Of a stretch of DNA of 64,000 nucleotides, positions 63,515 through 64,000 are shown piece by piece. Numbering within the stretch: the first letter of the stretch is position 1; every line of letters starts with the position of its first letter. This DNA is from Planctomycetaceae bacterium (lineage in GTDB: Bacteria > Planctomycetota > Planctomycetia > Pirellulales > Pirellulaceae), in NCBI GenBank assembly GCA_002709045.1, contig PAPJ01000038.1, forward strand, positions 1 to 64,000. Reading direction: 5' to 3'. A model generated the notes under the pieces. It was not told the DNA's origin. It did no database searches and saw nothing but the letters and a program-made list of their open reading frames with translations. Position numbers and translations under genes: made by a program.

Positions 63515-64000
63515 TTAGTCAGATACTTCCTCTAACAAAGCTTTCGCAATTTTAACCTGTTTCGTATCGCCTCCACGTTTCGCTAGGCGGGCCAGGTGAT
63601 GCAATGCTTCTGTATTTCCTGAGCGGGCAAGCAAGCAAGCCTCGTCGAATCCCTTATTTGAAAATGACCAGTCTTTGGGAATCACTTGCATACCGATATT
63701 CTCCCAGTAATATTGGAATTCCTGTGAATCCCACGACGCATAGGTCTGTTGCCATGTAAACGGGCTCATACTCGCCAGATGCGGCTCCGTCATATGTTCT
63801 GCAATCGGATCGTCAACCGCCTGATAACGATTGTCTAACGAGACGCGAAGGCGGTCTTCTGTGATATTTGGCAAGGCCATATGAATCGTGAGGGCCGGAA
63901 AGATCAGCGTGTCACCAATTTCGTAATTAGTCGTATGCCACGAAAGTCCCAGCGCCTCGAACTCCTCCCCATGGATCATCAGACCACCCGCCCCTAACGA
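63515..64000 (-). CDS. Phytanoyl-CoA dioxygenase (PhyH) family protein, C-terminal part (cut by window end)
   Basis: C-terminal 161 residues; the frame is open to the right edge. Reading from the edge, GAGGLMIHGEEFE, YEIGDTLIFPALTIHMA and RLRVSLDNRYQ match the second half of Fe(II)/2-oxoglutarate PhyH enzymes, with the distal iron His in TIHMA and the 2-oxoglutarate Arg in RLRVSLDNR. The HxD part lies outside the window. A helical ~60-residue tail follows the catalytic core. No statement on export is possible. Such enzymes hydroxylate small molecules; substrate unknown. Confidence 0.85.
   Translation of the reverse strand, partial: SLGAGGLMIHGEEFEALGLSWHTTNYEIGDTLIFPALTIHMALPNITEDRLRVSLDNRYQAVDDPIAEHMTEPHLASMSPFTWQQTYASWDSQEFQYYWENIGMQVIPKDWSFSNKGFDEACLLARSGNTEALHHLARLAKRGGDTKQVKIAKALLEEVSD

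Noticed and set aside
1..64000. CRISPR array, insertion sequence, integrase or prophage
   Set aside because: No spaced direct repeats, no transposase or recombinase protein and no target-site duplications were noticed on either strand.

Overview
The window looks like a piece of a Planctomycetota chromosome, probably marine. The call rests on family content: ten DUF1501 proteins (one cut by the left edge), four PSCyt1/PSCyt2(DUF1549)/PSD1(DUF1553) proteins, one DUF1587/1592/1588/1585-type cytochrome, one DUF1552 (HXXSHH) protein, DUF1080, three secreted sulfatases and many EF-hand, WD40, YVTN and FG-GAP proteins. This mix is typical of planctomycetes such as Rhodopirellula and relatives. GC content looks moderate by eye. 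I see no rRNA, tRNA, CRISPR array, transposase or phage gene. The genus cannot be read from the sequence.

Layout. 1-8 kb: end of a DUF1501 gene, three sulfatases, a beta-propeller/diheme protein and a small thioredoxin-like protein with its own terminator. 8-16 kb: a PSCyt/PSD1 + DUF1501 pair, an EF-hand esterase and two convergent DUF1501 genes. 16-20 kb (minus strand): DUF1501, an LRR-VHL fusion, a membrane SGNH hydrolase. 20-28 kb: PSCyt/PSD1 + DUF1501, an isochorismatase-like hydrolase, a PhoD-like phosphatase. 28-38 kb: FMN reductase, then a long run DUF1501, SMP-30 lactonase, PSCyt/PSD1, DUF1501, FG-GAP propeller and monoheme protein, meeting a DUF3365-like cytochrome. 38-46 kb: PQQ-type propeller, then a mostly cytoplasmic set of two aminotransferases, a Gfo/Idh dehydrogenase, an SDR, a membrane protein and a fumarylacetoacetase-family hydratase. 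46-54 kb: a possible decayed gene, a DUF1501, then PSCyt (CX4CH variant), EF-hand/thioredoxin-like, DUF1501, WD40. 54-61 kb (minus strand): DUF1592-type cytochrome, DUF1552, C45-type hydrolase, YVTN/diheme protein. 61-64 kb: Tat-exported Gfo/Idh, DUF1080 and the C-terminal part of a PhyH dioxygenase.

How the genes may work together. Most products carry export signals. The heme proteins have Sec-type signals, while nearly all DUF1501 proteins carry a twin-arginine N terminus. DUF1501 genes fall into two sequence classes by eye, and the class follows the type of PSCyt partner next door. Together with sulfatases, a lactonase, an esterase, a PhoD-like phosphatase, Gfo/Idh and DUF1080, this suggests periplasmic or surface breakdown of sulfated and oxidised polysaccharides coupled to electron transfer. 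That role is inference: DUF1501 and PSCyt/PSD biochemistry is not established to my knowledge.

The most unusual single gene is at 18008-18856. It is a secreted leucine-rich-repeat protein ending in a domain that closely resembles the beta domain of the eukaryotic von Hippel-Lindau protein, with most of the hydroxyproline-pocket residues kept.
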